This document shows, piece by piece, positions 28,257-37,142 of a DNA stretch of 64,000 nucleotides. Both the position numbers and the translations under genes were made by a program. Each line of letters begins with the position of its first letter. Position 1 is the first letter of the stretch. Under the pieces are notes generated by a model. It was not told where the DNA came from. It was given only the letters and a program-made list of their open reading frames with translations, and made no database searches. The DNA lies in contig NZ_CAJHOA010000004.1 in assembly GCF_905120345.1 (NCBI RefSeq), forward strand, positions 62,001 to 126,000, given 5' to 3'. This DNA comes from Denitrificimonas caeni (GTDB lineage: Bacteria > Pseudomonadota > Gammaproteobacteria > Pseudomonadales > Pseudomonadaceae).

Positions 28257-29153
28257 CTACTTCTGTTGCATTTTTTTCACAAAATCCTTCATAGCTTCTT
28301 CATCGACTTTGATTTCTGAGCTAGAACGGAATTTGCTAACAATTTCATCACGTTTTGCATCTTTAAAGACACGCTTTTGTTCGTCAATCAAAAATGGCTT
28401 AACATCATCAAATGGTTGCAGGCCTGCTTTACGCTTATCAAGCAGATGAATGATGTGATAGCCAAACGATGTTTTGATTGGCTGGCTAATTTCGCCTTTT
28501 TTCATAGCAAATGCTGCATTAGCAAAAGGCTCAACCATAGCTTCGCGCACAAAAAAGCCTAAATCACCAGAGTTATCTACAGCACTAGGATCATCTGAAT
28601 GCTCTTTAGCTAAATCAGCAAAAACTTTTTTACCTTTTTTAGCTTCAGTATATAACTCTTGTGCTTTTTTCAGTGCAGCAGCATCATTTTGTTTATCACT
28701 AACTTCGATCAAAATATGCTCGGCACGCACCTGCGCAGGTACATCGAAGCGCTTAGAATCAGTTAAATAAGCTTCTTTTGCCAGAGCTTCATAGTTTGGC
28801 TCTTTTGCTGAGGCGTAATAATCATCAACCAAAGCTTCGGTAAGCAAACGATTATGACTATAATCCTGTTGCACTTGCACACTTGGGTTTTTATCCAGGC
28901 CCTTAGCCCGCGCAGCATCAGCCATTACTTTTATAGTAAAGTAATCAGCCAAAAAGCCACGCATATTCTTCTCTTTACCACGCATACTTCCCTGCTGAGT
29001 CTCGGGCACTAGATACTCAACAGCTGCCTCAAACTCTGCAGTAGTAACAGACACAGCGCCATCACTCAATAAAACTCTATCTGCAGAAAAAGCAAGCGGC
29101 AGTTGCGCAAAAAACCCAAAGAAAACACTAACTGCAAGTACTTTTTTTTTCAT
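28257..29153 (-). CDS. Periplasmic parvulin-type peptidyl-prolyl isomerase (PpiC/SurA-like)
   Basis: 298 residues with a signal peptide (about 1-23, ending FSA). A SurA-N-like helical region is followed by a rotamase domain (about 140-235): RAEHILIEV, then LAKEHSDDPSAVDNSGDLGFF, and SFGYHIIHLLDKR. It would help fold exported proteins. It starts four bases after the stop of the polyserine protein gene, so the two are co-transcribed, suggesting that protein as a client. Confidence 0.88.
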   Translation of the reverse strand: MKKKVLAVSVFFGFFAQLPLAFSADRVLLSDGAVSVTTAEFEAAVEYLVPETQQGSMRGKEKNMRGFLADYFTIKVMADAARAKGLDKNPSVQVQQDYSHNRLLTEALVDDYYASAKEPNYEALAKEAYLTDSKRFDVPAQVRAEHILIEVSDKQNDAAALKKAQELYTEAKKGKKVFADLAKEHSDDPSAVDNSGDLGFFVREAMVEPFANAAFAMKKGEISQPIKTSFGYHIIHLLDKRKAGLQPFDDVKPFLIDEQKRVFKDAKRDEIVSKFRSSSEIKVDEEAMKDFVKKMQQK

Positions 29154-29157
29154 AAAT

Positions 29158-29922
29158 TTATCTCGGCGTTCCTGTAACTTCTAAATAGTAAGCACAGCCA
29201 TTTGACATAGCACAGTTACCTTTTGAGCTTGCTGTAACGCCTTGAGCACCACCGATGCCATCAGCCACATTTACATAATATGTACCAGCAGTTAACTTGC
29301 AGTACGTTGTATCTCCTGCAGCAGGGATGTTAGTCACATACCTCAGCGAGCTTTCATTTGAAATTGCAGATGAACAAGCACTACTCGAAAGCGCCGCTTG
29401 CCCAGGTTGCTCACTAACCCAGACATTAAAGCGCGCATTGCCACTACCTGGGTTCGGTCCAAAGGCCAATGTACCTACGTAAGAATCTGTAGAATTCACA
29501 TTAATTTTATAATAATGATATTTTTCAGCCTTACCAACATAAGCACCTGCTCGCGGCACTATGGGGAAATTAAATTTAGCCCAACCACTTGAAAAATCCT
29601 TACCACCTGGTGCCGCTGTAACTGCTCCACCAGAAGAACTACTTGAACTGCTTGAACTGCTTGAACTGCTTGAACTGCTTGAACTGCTTGAACTGCTTGA
29701 ACCATCTGAGCCAGAAGACTCATCACCACCTAGCCGTTCACAACCAGTGACTCCTATCAGTCTAACTTCATTGTTTTCAAAAGTGACCCGACTGACCTCA
29801 CCACAGCGCTCCTCTCCAAAGAACAAAGGCGAAGATGTTGTACTGGCATTAGCCGTCATAAGTACAGCCGCACCAACACCTAAAGTGAGAGCACTAATTG
29901 CTACTGATAATTCTTTACGCAT
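29158..29922 (-). CDS. Secreted protein with a polyserine linker
   Basis: 254 residues from the ATG at 29920-29922, preceded by AGAGGA. A signal peptide (MRKELSVAISALTLGVGAAV onward, cleavage near residue 26) leads to a ~45-residue Cys-containing N-domain. A run of about 26 serines follows (residues 75-100), then a ~150-residue beta-rich domain with Cys residues that looks like a pre-peptidase C-terminal (PPC) or lectin-like fold. Polyserine linkers are known from extracellular enzymes of marine gammaproteobacteria, often T2SS substrates. No catalytic motif is seen. The longer frame to 30012 lacks a ribosome-binding site. Confidence 0.7.
   Translation of the reverse strand: MRKELSVAISALTLGVGAAVLMTANASTTSSPLFFGEERCGEVSRVTFENNEVRLIGVTGCERLGGDESSGSDGSSSSSSSSSSSSSSSSSSSSSSSGGAVTAAPGGKDFSSGWAKFNFPIVPRAGAYVGKAEKYHYYKINVNSTDSYVGTLAFGPNPGSGNARFNVWVSEQPGQAALSSSACSSAISNESSLRYVTNIPAAGDTTYCKLTAGTYYVNVADGIGGAQGVTASSKGNCAMSNGCAYYLEVTGTPR
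29636..29703. repeat. 9-base tandem repeat encoding polyserine
   Basis: About seven copies of GAACTGCTT (plus-strand reading) encode Ser-Ser-Ser per unit on the minus strand as AAGCAGTTC shifted in frame. The near-perfect repetition suggests slippage-prone expansion. Changes of one unit keep frame, so linker length can vary without loss of the protein. Confidence 0.85.
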
Positions 29923-30026
29923 AAACTGATCCTCTGCTTTTTTGCAGGCCAACACACTAACATTACAGTAGGCTAGCATATTAAGAGTTTTTTTGCTAGA
30001 CAGAATACTCACTTAAAATTTTATCT

Positions 30027-30060
30027 AAAAAAAACGGAGCCTTTAGGCTCCGTTTTATTC
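30027..30060 (-). terminator. Intrinsic terminator after the 485-residue exported protein gene
   Basis: Perfect 11-base arms AAAACGGAGCC (30031-30041) and GGCTCCGTTTT (30046-30056) around a TTTA loop, with A and T tracts outside. It lies just downstream of the stop at 30078. Confidence 0.9.
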
Positions 30061-30077
30061 AACTAACTAGAAAATAA

Positions 30078-31532
30078 TTATTTATCTAGTGTTGTTGTTG
30101 CTTTATGATCAAATGTTGCGCCGTAGTTAGACAATAGTCCGCCTACATCACCATTCTGAGTAACAATCACTGAGTGACCAATTACAGGTAAGCCATCTAA
30201 CGCTGTAACAACTGGAGTACCAGTGTGTCCAATAAGAGCTAGCTTACGATCAGCAGCAGGCAATCCATTTGCAGCTGCAGTAAAGTCGATATCAATCCAA
30301 CCCTGAGTATAAGCCGCATCAAGCGCTAGGTTATGCTGAACAAATTTACCACCTAACACATTACTACCAGAAATACTGAAGATGTTAGTCTCATGGCACA
30401 ATGAAATAGTATTGTCAAATTCAGGCTGTGGAGAGAACTGACCTTCTTCTAACTGCAAGCGACGCTCTTCGTTGTCAGTGTAAACAACTTGAATTTTCTC
30501 ACACGCTTGCGCAGTTTTTTTGTTCCATCCAGCTGTGAAAGGAGTCGCAACAGCATGCAGATCACCAGTAAGCAGACCATTCACATAGTGACGCTTAGTA
30601 GGGAAAGTGATAACCATATCTGTTTGCGCATTCAAAGCTGCACCAACGATATAGTCATTCTGGATGTTTTCTTTCATCAAGATAGCACTGACTGCATCAT
30701 AACCATTAGCTACTGTCGCTTTACTACCGTCTTTAAATGCTACAGCAGGGAATACGTCAGAGAAGTTAGGTGAAGTACTACCTGGCTTGTAGTGACGAGC
30801 AGCAGGTAGAGTAGCATCGATTGTGTTATCAACTGCCACAGCATCGTAGCTTGACTGCCAACCAGCATCAACGTTTACCACTGCAGCTGTACCGTACAAA
30901 CCACCTGTTGGCGGAGTTACACCAACTGCAGCAGAAGTAGCCCAAATGCCACCAGCATTAAACGCATTACGGACTGCATTACAGTCACCTGGAACGCCAT
31001 TTACGTGTTCAATAGACTGCTTGACAGTTTTAGTACCAGTAAGCACTAAACCAGCTGGCAATTCACCCATTTCAATCAGCTCAACGTGACCAACGCGCGC
31101 ACGGTCTAGACCCATGAACTTAGCATCAGTAACGTCTTTCTTACTACCAGCGCCGTATTCGAAGTTAACGAAAGGCTGACCTGCGGTAGGAATCTGACCC
31201 GCTGTACAAGAATTATCTTGTGTAACTAGTACTGGATTACCAGCTGCGTTAAGAGTAACAGCACCACTCCAAACATCATAAGGAGAGAGGTACAAGTTAA
31301 AGTCGAGAACCTCTTTAGAGTTCATGCCTTCAACAAAACGAACTTTTACTGCTTTGTATGCTGCAGTAGTGTTAGTAACTGACACTGCAGTTACGTTACC
31401 ATTTTCAGCAGTATAAACTGGGTAAAGTAAAACTTCACCGTGGCCATCTTGGTTTACGTTTGCTGCGTGCGCAGATGCGCCTGCAACGATAGCGGTTGCT
31501 AATGCAATTGCTTGTGTTAGTGATTTCTTCAT
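30078..31532 (-). CDS. Exported protein of unknown function
   Basis: 484 residues from the ATG at 31530-31532 (a GTG one codon upstream is also open). AAGGA lies 10 bases before the ATG. The signal peptide ends at SAHA and the mature protein begins around ANVNQDGHGEVLLYPVYT. It is rich in Ala, Asn, Thr and Val, with few charged residues, and has six or more Cys. Beta-sandwich segments such as VTNTTAAYKAVKVRFVEG suggest an extracellular or surface protein. Strong ribosome-binding site and strong terminator suggest high expression. I recognise no catalytic motif. Its location beside the polyserine protein and 10 kb from the T2SS makes secretion by that system possible. Confidence 0.75.
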   Translation of the reverse strand: MKKSLTQAIALATAIVAGASAHAANVNQDGHGEVLLYPVYTAENGNVTAVSVTNTTAAYKAVKVRFVEGMNSKEVLDFNLYLSPYDVWSGAVTLNAAGNPVLVTQDNSCTAGQIPTAGQPFVNFEYGAGSKKDVTDAKFMGLDRARVGHVELIEMGELPAGLVLTGTKTVKQSIEHVNGVPGDCNAVRNAFNAGGIWATSAAVGVTPPTGGLYGTAAVVNVDAGWQSSYDAVAVDNTIDATLPAARHYKPGSTSPNFSDVFPAVAFKDGSKATVANGYDAVSAILMKENIQNDYIVGAALNAQTDMVITFPTKRHYVNGLLTGDLHAVATPFTAGWNKKTAQACEKIQVVYTDNEERRLQLEEGQFSPQPEFDNTISLCHETNIFSISGSNVLGGKFVQHNLALDAAYTQGWIDIDFTAAANGLPAADRKLALIGHTGTPVVTALDGLPVIGHSVIVTQNGDVGGLLSNYGATFDHKATTTLDK

Positions 31533-31535
31533 CAC

Positions 31536-31946
31536 GATATATTCCTTCTGGGCTCTAAAGTTACGTGTTGTTTTAGGTGTTACTTTTAAACAGGTACTGA
31601 TGTTAATCAGCTAATTTCCGTTTTGCAAGCGCTACCATCATCAAATTTTTATAATACTGCAGGCCGGAGTCAATATTTATCGCTATCAACAACAGCTCAT
31701 GCACAGCATCACACTTTGTAAAAACTGTTTGCGCTACTCAATTGGAGCAAGCGCGCTCTACTTTTTAAGCAGTACTCTTATCGTTTTAAAATTGAGGCTT
31801 GACCAGCCAATCCGACCGGCCAAGCTCAACCAACACGATACAGAGCTGTTTTGCCGCTACTGCCTTAGAGCGAGGATGAGTATAGGTTTATTCATGAAGC
31901 ATAGCAAGGGACAACTCGCCTGCACTGCTTAAGCCGACAGACGGAA
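31536..31946. other. Intergenic region upstream of the exported protein gene
   Basis: This region probably carries the promoter and 5' leader of the gene at 30078-31532. On the minus strand TTGACT (31668-31673) and TATAAA (31648-31653) occur, but their 14-base spacing is too short for a confident promoter. A 77-codon plus-strand frame (31699-31932) lacks a ribosome-binding site and protein-like features. No hairpin terminator for the GT4 gene was seen here, because that gene reads away from this region. Confidence 0.4.
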
Positions 31947-33494
31947 TCACTCATCCAGCGGTCCGCGGCTAATAAGTCGCTTAAATGCTCTCTGCCAAGT
32001 ATAAGGTATACGGCGTATAAGAGGTGACAAAATAGGCGCTTGGCGCACCGCCAGCAAACCTCTCAACACCTTCTGCCGCCAGCTAGGCTCTGGGGTTTGC
32101 GCTAATAGCAAAGCATTGCGCAGTTCATTCTGCACATACGCTAACGTGGCCTGCTTTTGCGGCAAATGTTTCTGCACACAGCATAAGTAGCGACCCGAAG
32201 TTTTTACGACTGATGCACCTGGTATGCGCCCAGTCTCTTGCTGTCCTAAAAAATCATAATAGAACGCTGCTGGAGCACGCCAATGCCAAAAACCATAACC
32301 TTCAGGTGGTGCATCTTGTAAATGAAACTGGCGAATCTCATGCAACAGAGCAAGCCACTCTTGCGCACTGGCACTATGCATCAACAGCCAGCTCAGCGGC
32401 CGCCCTTGCAAGCGCTCTGGAAACACTCCAACATTGCTAGCCAACACAGGAAGACCTGCGCGCAAACCCACACTAAGGGTGTAGCTCCACGTTTCTGGAC
32501 ACTGCGCCGGCAACCATAATAGATGCGGTTCTATCTCGGCGACCAAACGTGCGACATTGGCGTCTTCATAAGCACCGAGCCGCTGCACATTGGCTGGCAG
32601 TGGCAAATGACAACTGCCAAGCAAGATAAACTCAAAAGCGTTTGTACTTACTAAGACTTGCTGTGCAACACGAGCCAGCACGTGCGCACCTTTTTCTGCT
32701 CCTAACATACCAAGACACAGCACACGCAGCGGCTCAGTATCCGCTAAAGCACGCAAACTGGGCTGCGGATACGCTCTAGCCCACTCGGCTTCAGGATGCG
32801 CTCTATATAGAACGTTGATCTGTCTCGCAAGTTGCGGCAAGCATTGCTGCAAGCGCTCAATCATTAATTCGCTCGGAACAATCACTCTTTCTGCATGCTC
32901 GGCCAATAACTGTAGAGCATCAGCAACAGCCTGCTTGCCTTTAGGCAGGGCTGACAAACCTTGTTTAAACCACGCAGGATCAAAACATCCTTTTGCGTTC
33001 ACAAGACTAGGGTGCCCCGTGAATATACTATGGTCATGCAAAGTCAGATCATAAGGAATGCCCAACTCAAGCAGTTGCTTAAAAAAGCTTAAGGTATAGC
33101 CTTCAACATGATGTATATGCATACGTGAAATGCCTAAAGCTCGTAAGAACGCCCACAAAGCTTGTGCATCGCGCGGCCACTTAAAAGCCAAACGCATATA
33201 CTGCTCTGCTGGTACGGCATCTTCATGCTGAGTTATATTTTGTGCAAAACTTGGGCACGCCAGCCCATCACGCACAGCGTCTAAGCAAGGTAGCGTTAAG
33301 CCCAACAGATTTTTATACAACATCGGACGCAACACAATGACATGCGCACGTCCTGCCAGTACCGTAATCAACTCTTGAACATGCCGCTCAACACCACCGC
33401 CCATGCCATGGCTTACCATCAATATCCGCGGCAAAGGAGAAGCTGTCAAAGCTTCTAAGCGTGCTTCTATGGCAGAAAACTCGTTACTTAGCAT
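31947..33494 (-). CDS. GT4-family glycosyltransferase
   Basis: 515 residues, GT-B fold. The N-terminal Rossmann domain begins RILMVSHGMGGGVERHVQEL, and the C-terminal domain carries VLCLGMLGAEKGAHVL and the donor-binding CPETWSYTLSVGLRAGLP. It is clearly paralogous to the last third of the 1124-residue fusion protein, including the basic tail (IRRIPYTWQRAFKRLISR), which may anchor it to the membrane. It is the last gene of the three-gene unit GT2, epimerase, GT4, with a 7-base overlap with the epimerase gene. Donor and acceptor are unknown. Confidence 0.88.
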   Translation of the reverse strand: MLSNEFSAIEARLEALTASPLPRILMVSHGMGGGVERHVQELITVLAGRAHVIVLRPMLYKNLLGLTLPCLDAVRDGLACPSFAQNITQHEDAVPAEQYMRLAFKWPRDAQALWAFLRALGISRMHIHHVEGYTLSFFKQLLELGIPYDLTLHDHSIFTGHPSLVNAKGCFDPAWFKQGLSALPKGKQAVADALQLLAEHAERVIVPSELMIERLQQCLPQLARQINVLYRAHPEAEWARAYPQPSLRALADTEPLRVLCLGMLGAEKGAHVLARVAQQVLVSTNAFEFILLGSCHLPLPANVQRLGAYEDANVARLVAEIEPHLLWLPAQCPETWSYTLSVGLRAGLPVLASNVGVFPERLQGRPLSWLLMHSASAQEWLALLHEIRQFHLQDAPPEGYGFWHWRAPAAFYYDFLGQQETGRIPGASVVKTSGRYLCCVQKHLPQKQATLAYVQNELRNALLLAQTPEPSWRQKVLRGLLAVRQAPILSPLIRRIPYTWQRAFKRLISRGPLDE

Positions 33495-34378
33495 GCATCA
33501 CCTTGCGCGACAGGCCAGCGACCATCAAACACACGTGGCGCATAGTCGAAATCTGTACAGGCTCGAGTATTATCGGCCAGTTGATCTTCTTTAGCCCGCG
33601 CCAATAAGGCTGACGACCAGTCAGTACGACCTTTAAAGTAGCGCATAAAATAAATACCGACATGCAAAAAAATCAAAGGTATAACAATAATACGTGGGCT
33701 TCGTTGATTATCGACAAAAACTCGTTGTGCTAACTGTTTGACACTCAACTGCTCGGCACCACCTAACTCATAAACCTGACCAATACTTGCTTGACTGTTT
33801 AACGCAAGTATCACGGCTGCAGCAACATCTGCCACATGCACTGGCTGACGTAGACCAGAAGATTGTGCTGGTATAGGCAAACAATGATAGCGCCGCGCAA
33901 AGCGTTGCATCACGGCGATAGTACCATCGCGGCCAACACCGTAAAGCATGGTCGGTCGTAATATTGTTAAGCGGTGTCCATCGCGCATCGCTAAGGCTTG
34001 AGCGTGTTGTTCGGCTCGAGCTAAACGCTCAGCTTGGTCGCGCTCACGCTCAGAAGGAGAATGCGCTTTAGCAGTAACACTGCAAGTGCTGATAGCAATG
34101 ATTCGCAAAGATCGTGACTGTGAAAAAAGCGCCTGCTGCTCTAATAAAACTGGCAGCAACTCAATGGACGCCAAATGCAATAACATGTCTACCTGCTCTG
34201 GGATAGCTACAGACTCGGTCAAGTCAACATTAGCCCATACTAAAGAGGCAGTGTTATTCGTGACTCTGCACTGCTGGCGACTCCATGCGGTTACTTGATA
34301 CCCATGTCGCAACAATAAAGGTAACAACACATCACCAATCTGCGAACTAGCACCAGTCACTAGGCAATTTCGATTCAT
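33488..34378 (-). CDS. NAD-dependent epimerase/dehydratase family protein
   Basis: 296 residues from the ATG at 34376-34378. The nucleotide-binding motif is CLVTGASSQIGDVLLPLL, and ILRPTMLYGVGRDG is the usual substrate-loop segment. The canonical YxxxK is not obvious: at the expected place the sequence reads SERERDQAERLAR. It may be an atypical extended SDR such as a 4-keto reductase or a non-catalytic member. A C-terminal hydrophobic stretch (IIVIPLIFLHVGIYFM) is present, similar to the WbpV/WbjF-type epimerases of Pseudomonas O-antigen loci. A longer frame from 34447 would overlap the GT2 gene. Confidence 0.7.
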   Translation of the reverse strand: MNRNCLVTGASSQIGDVLLPLLLRHGYQVTAWSRQQCRVTNNTASLVWANVDLTESVAIPEQVDMLLHLASIELLPVLLEQQALFSQSRSLRIIAISTCSVTAKAHSPSERERDQAERLARAEQHAQALAMRDGHRLTILRPTMLYGVGRDGTIAVMQRFARRYHCLPIPAQSSGLRQPVHVADVAAAVILALNSQASIGQVYELGGAEQLSVKQLAQRVFVDNQRSPRIIVIPLIFLHVGIYFMRYFKGRTDWSSALLARAKEDQLADNTRACTDFDYAPRVFDGRWPVAQGDAC

Positions 34379-34391
34379 AGGGCAAACCCGT

Positions 34392-35276
34392 TTAACGAGC
34401 AAATCGTACCCGCTTAATAAGGGCACTGAAAATCTGCGCACAAGCATGCGCCATAACTAAAGGCGCTAACAGAGGTATTAGGCTTCGCTGCCACCCACCG
34501 TGCTTATAAAAAAACCGCAGCATACTTTTATGCTTATGTATAATTACCCGTAAAGGCATATGCGCACTGCTAACACCCTGAGTATGCTCAATTGTAATAA
34601 AGGGTACAAAAAACACATCCCAACGCTGTATTGCCATGCGAGCACAATAATCTAAATCCTCGAAATGCAAGAAAAACCCTGTATCAAACCCCTCTATAGA
34701 TTCATGCGCAGCACGACGAATTAACATGCAGGCACCAGAAATAGAACCCACTACTTGCACGTCTTGCGGTAGAGGTCTTAACGTATGGTTAAACTCTAGC
34801 CGATGAAAAACTTTATGCAGACGCAGGCCATGCGCTAACGTCAGCAAGGGCGTCGGTTGATCCCGACGACAGCCTCGTTGCTCGCTGCCATCAGGATTTA
34901 CGACAAAACAACCTAAAACACCAGCTTGCGGATATTTCTGTGCGCACTCAAGTAAGCCATACAAACTATTTTCAGGCACATAGGTATCGGGGTTTAACAG
35001 CATAAAAAATGCTGTATTACTCAATACAACACCTTGATTAACAGCAGCAGAAAACCCTATATTCTGATCATTACAAACGACCTGAACTCGATCTTTAGGG
35101 AGCCCCTCAAGCAGCTGAAGACTGCTATCTACAGATGCATTATCAATAATAATGCAACGCGTGCGCAAACCTCTGCTCGCCAACACAGAATCGATGCAAG
35201 TGCGCAATGCGCTGCCAGCATTGTAATTCACGATAACAACGTCAAGCGCTGTAGTATTTAAGCAAGTATCCGTCAC
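34392..35276 (-). CDS. GT2-family glycosyltransferase (WbbL/rhamnosyltransferase-like)
   Basis: 294 residues with a GTG start. The GT-A nucleotide-sugar domain begins LDVVIVNYNAGSALRTCIDSV; the acceptor-side LLNPDTYVPEN carries the metal-binding Asp in the DXD position, and FFLHFEDLDYCARM is the conserved E-D-x-D-x-C block of rhamnosyl-type transferases. A hydrophobic C-terminal segment may attach to the membrane. It begins the short operon GT2 - epimerase - GT4. Confidence 0.88.
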   Translation of the reverse strand: MTDTCLNTTALDVVIVNYNAGSALRTCIDSVLASRGLRTRCIIIDNASVDSSLQLLEGLPKDRVQVVCNDQNIGFSAAVNQGVVLSNTAFFMLLNPDTYVPENSLYGLLECAQKYPQAGVLGCFVVNPDGSEQRGCRRDQPTPLLTLAHGLRLHKVFHRLEFNHTLRPLPQDVQVVGSISGACMLIRRAAHESIEGFDTGFFLHFEDLDYCARMAIQRWDVFFVPFITIEHTQGVSSAHMPLRVIIHKHKSMLRFFYKHGGWQRSLIPLLAPLVMAHACAQIFSALIKRVRFAR

Positions 35277-35512
35277 AATGATCCAAGTACACTGATAGAA
35301 AGGAATATGCTGCGCCGCTCAAATGCTGCACACCTGTTTAACCCACACATAATAAGAGGGCTACTTTAGCGTCATTTGAGCGTTGCGTTGTACATAAGTT
35401 CTAGTTTTTGACGAAAACGCACCGAGATACTTGGTTCAATCAACAGCGGTTTGTACAAAACCGCGCATTACACCAAAATATCCAGGCTGCCGCCAGCGTT
35501 AAATTGGTTTCT

Positions 35513-36970
35513 TCAATGTCTTTGAGGCAGTGTATCTTTTTGAGTAATACAACCTAACCACCAAAGGAAGCACGACAAAGCAGCAGCTAAAACAGCCAGC
35601 AAGCCCGGTAAAAACAAGACCGCATGTTTTTGCATTTCTATGTAACCATCACCGAATACTGATGAAAAGACAGCATAGCCACATGTCAAACCGCCCAAGC
35701 ATGCCAAGAATAAAAAACCACGCAACTCACTCGCCAGACGCGAATACGGTCGAATACTCTTTATTAGTAACATCCATAACACTGGATTTATCAGCATCAC
35801 GCTTACTACCAACCCTTTAAAAACAACCTCAGGCAGACGCATCAGCCAAGTGCTTGCCGCTATGCTTTGCGCAACCTTTAATTTAACAGTTGCAGTCTTA
35901 CTATCGGGAACAATAACACCAAGATAGACAGGATAAAGAGGTCTAATTTCGCTTAGCCCACGCCACACTGGGGTAAAAAAAGTTGAGGGTTGGCTAGCGA
36001 ATAACGATAGTAATTGGCTACGCTTAACATTAAAGACTTCAGGGCAAGGATGACCGTTAGCAAGCTCGGGGCTGTACCATGAATAACCAATCGCTACAGC
36101 ACAGTGTTCCGGCAATCCTAAATGAGTAAGCGCCGCATGCTGGTCATTGGCCGCAGGTAGCACTGCCATTAAAAAGGTATTGGTCTTATTGGCTTTAAAA
36201 GCGCCAGTTTCCGGCCCCAAATGCTCCACATTAATCATGCTATAGACTATCGGTAACGCAATGCCCAAACTCAGGAAAACCAATACCTCTCGCCACGCTT
36301 GAAAGCGCACTAAGCTGATGACGGCAAAGATAACGCATAACAGACTGGCAAAAATACTCCACTGCAACTTGCTCAAACCTAACCAGCACAAAGAAAAAAC
36401 CAACAACATTAAAAGCTTATAATCGCTTTTCTCTACGCTAGTAAGCCACTGTGCACCAAGAATAAAAATAAGCAGCATTGCACTGATCACAGAGAACTCT
36501 GCATACATAGTGTTTACGTAAGCAAGCACGCTCCAATCCAAGAAAACCAGCAAAAAAACCAGATAAGCAGAGACCCGCGTGTCACCCGCAAGATAAAAAG
36601 CCAGTAAAAAAAACGTAGCAAAGCATAACAATTTAACACCGGCATACTGCCAGTAAGGGACAACAGCACCTGGCTTATGTAAAAGCGCTACGATATGTGC
36701 AAAAAAGTTATCGGTTGAAAACACACAATGACTCATTTGCACATCTGCGTCATAGATTAAATTTGGCGATGGGGCAAAAGGATAACCACTGGTTTTCACA
36801 AGATCAGCATGGTTATGCCACAGCCCCATACAAGACGACTGCCGAATAAAGTCCGAGTTATTTGCATAGCCGATAACCGGGTCAAACAGAGTCATCCAGC
36901 ATATAAAAAATATGCAAAGCACCAGTAAGACGATAAGAATATGTCGAAAACACGGATAATAAGCTCGCAC
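35513..36970 (-). CDS. GT-C-like polytopic membrane protein (paralogue A)
   Basis: 485 residues, about eleven membrane helices, GTG start preceded by AAGGA. The first large periplasmic loop has IGYANNSDFIRQSSCMGLW and a central loop has GLPEHCAVAIGYSWY; both are matched in the protein encoded at 52926-54389. The loop-1 Asp is placed like the catalytic Asp of GT-C glycosyltransferases. I infer a polyprenyl-phosphate-sugar-dependent transferase but see no exact family. It stands alone, 230 bases from the GT2 gene, and is divergent from the Gtr-like trio. Confidence 0.65.
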   Translation of the reverse strand: MRAYYPCFRHILIVLLVLCIFFICWMTLFDPVIGYANNSDFIRQSSCMGLWHNHADLVKTSGYPFAPSPNLIYDADVQMSHCVFSTDNFFAHIVALLHKPGAVVPYWQYAGVKLLCFATFFLLAFYLAGDTRVSAYLVFLLVFLDWSVLAYVNTMYAEFSVISAMLLIFILGAQWLTSVEKSDYKLLMLLVFSLCWLGLSKLQWSIFASLLCVIFAVISLVRFQAWREVLVFLSLGIALPIVYSMINVEHLGPETGAFKANKTNTFLMAVLPAANDQHAALTHLGLPEHCAVAIGYSWYSPELANGHPCPEVFNVKRSQLLSLFASQPSTFFTPVWRGLSEIRPLYPVYLGVIVPDSKTATVKLKVAQSIAASTWLMRLPEVVFKGLVVSVMLINPVLWMLLIKSIRPYSRLASELRGFLFLACLGGLTCGYAVFSSVFGDGYIEMQKHAVLFLPGLLAVLAAALSCFLWWLGCITQKDTLPQRH

Positions 36971-37142
36971 ACGGCGTCCTTGAGCAATAGCTAACTAAGA
37001 ACCCAACACGATAGCGCATCGACGCCATCCTATAGTTGATAATCTTACATTCTCAAAAAGAACACACTATACTCAAAAGTCACGCTTAAATATGGCCTAC
37101 AAGAGCATTTTATTGCTTAATTTATCCTTTACTGAGCTTCGC

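Noticed and set aside
29636-29703. Direct repeats as a CRISPR array
   Set aside because: Units are nine bases with no spacers and encode a serine run in a real gene.
29561-29929. Plus-strand frame with repeated Leu-Leu-Glu-Leu units
   Set aside because: It is the mirror of the polyserine repeat on the minus strand. It has no ribosome-binding site or signal sequence.
31699-31932. 77-codon plus-strand frame in the gap before the GT4 gene
   Set aside because: No ribosome-binding site, no recognisable motif, and it lies between two minus-strand genes in a likely promoter region.
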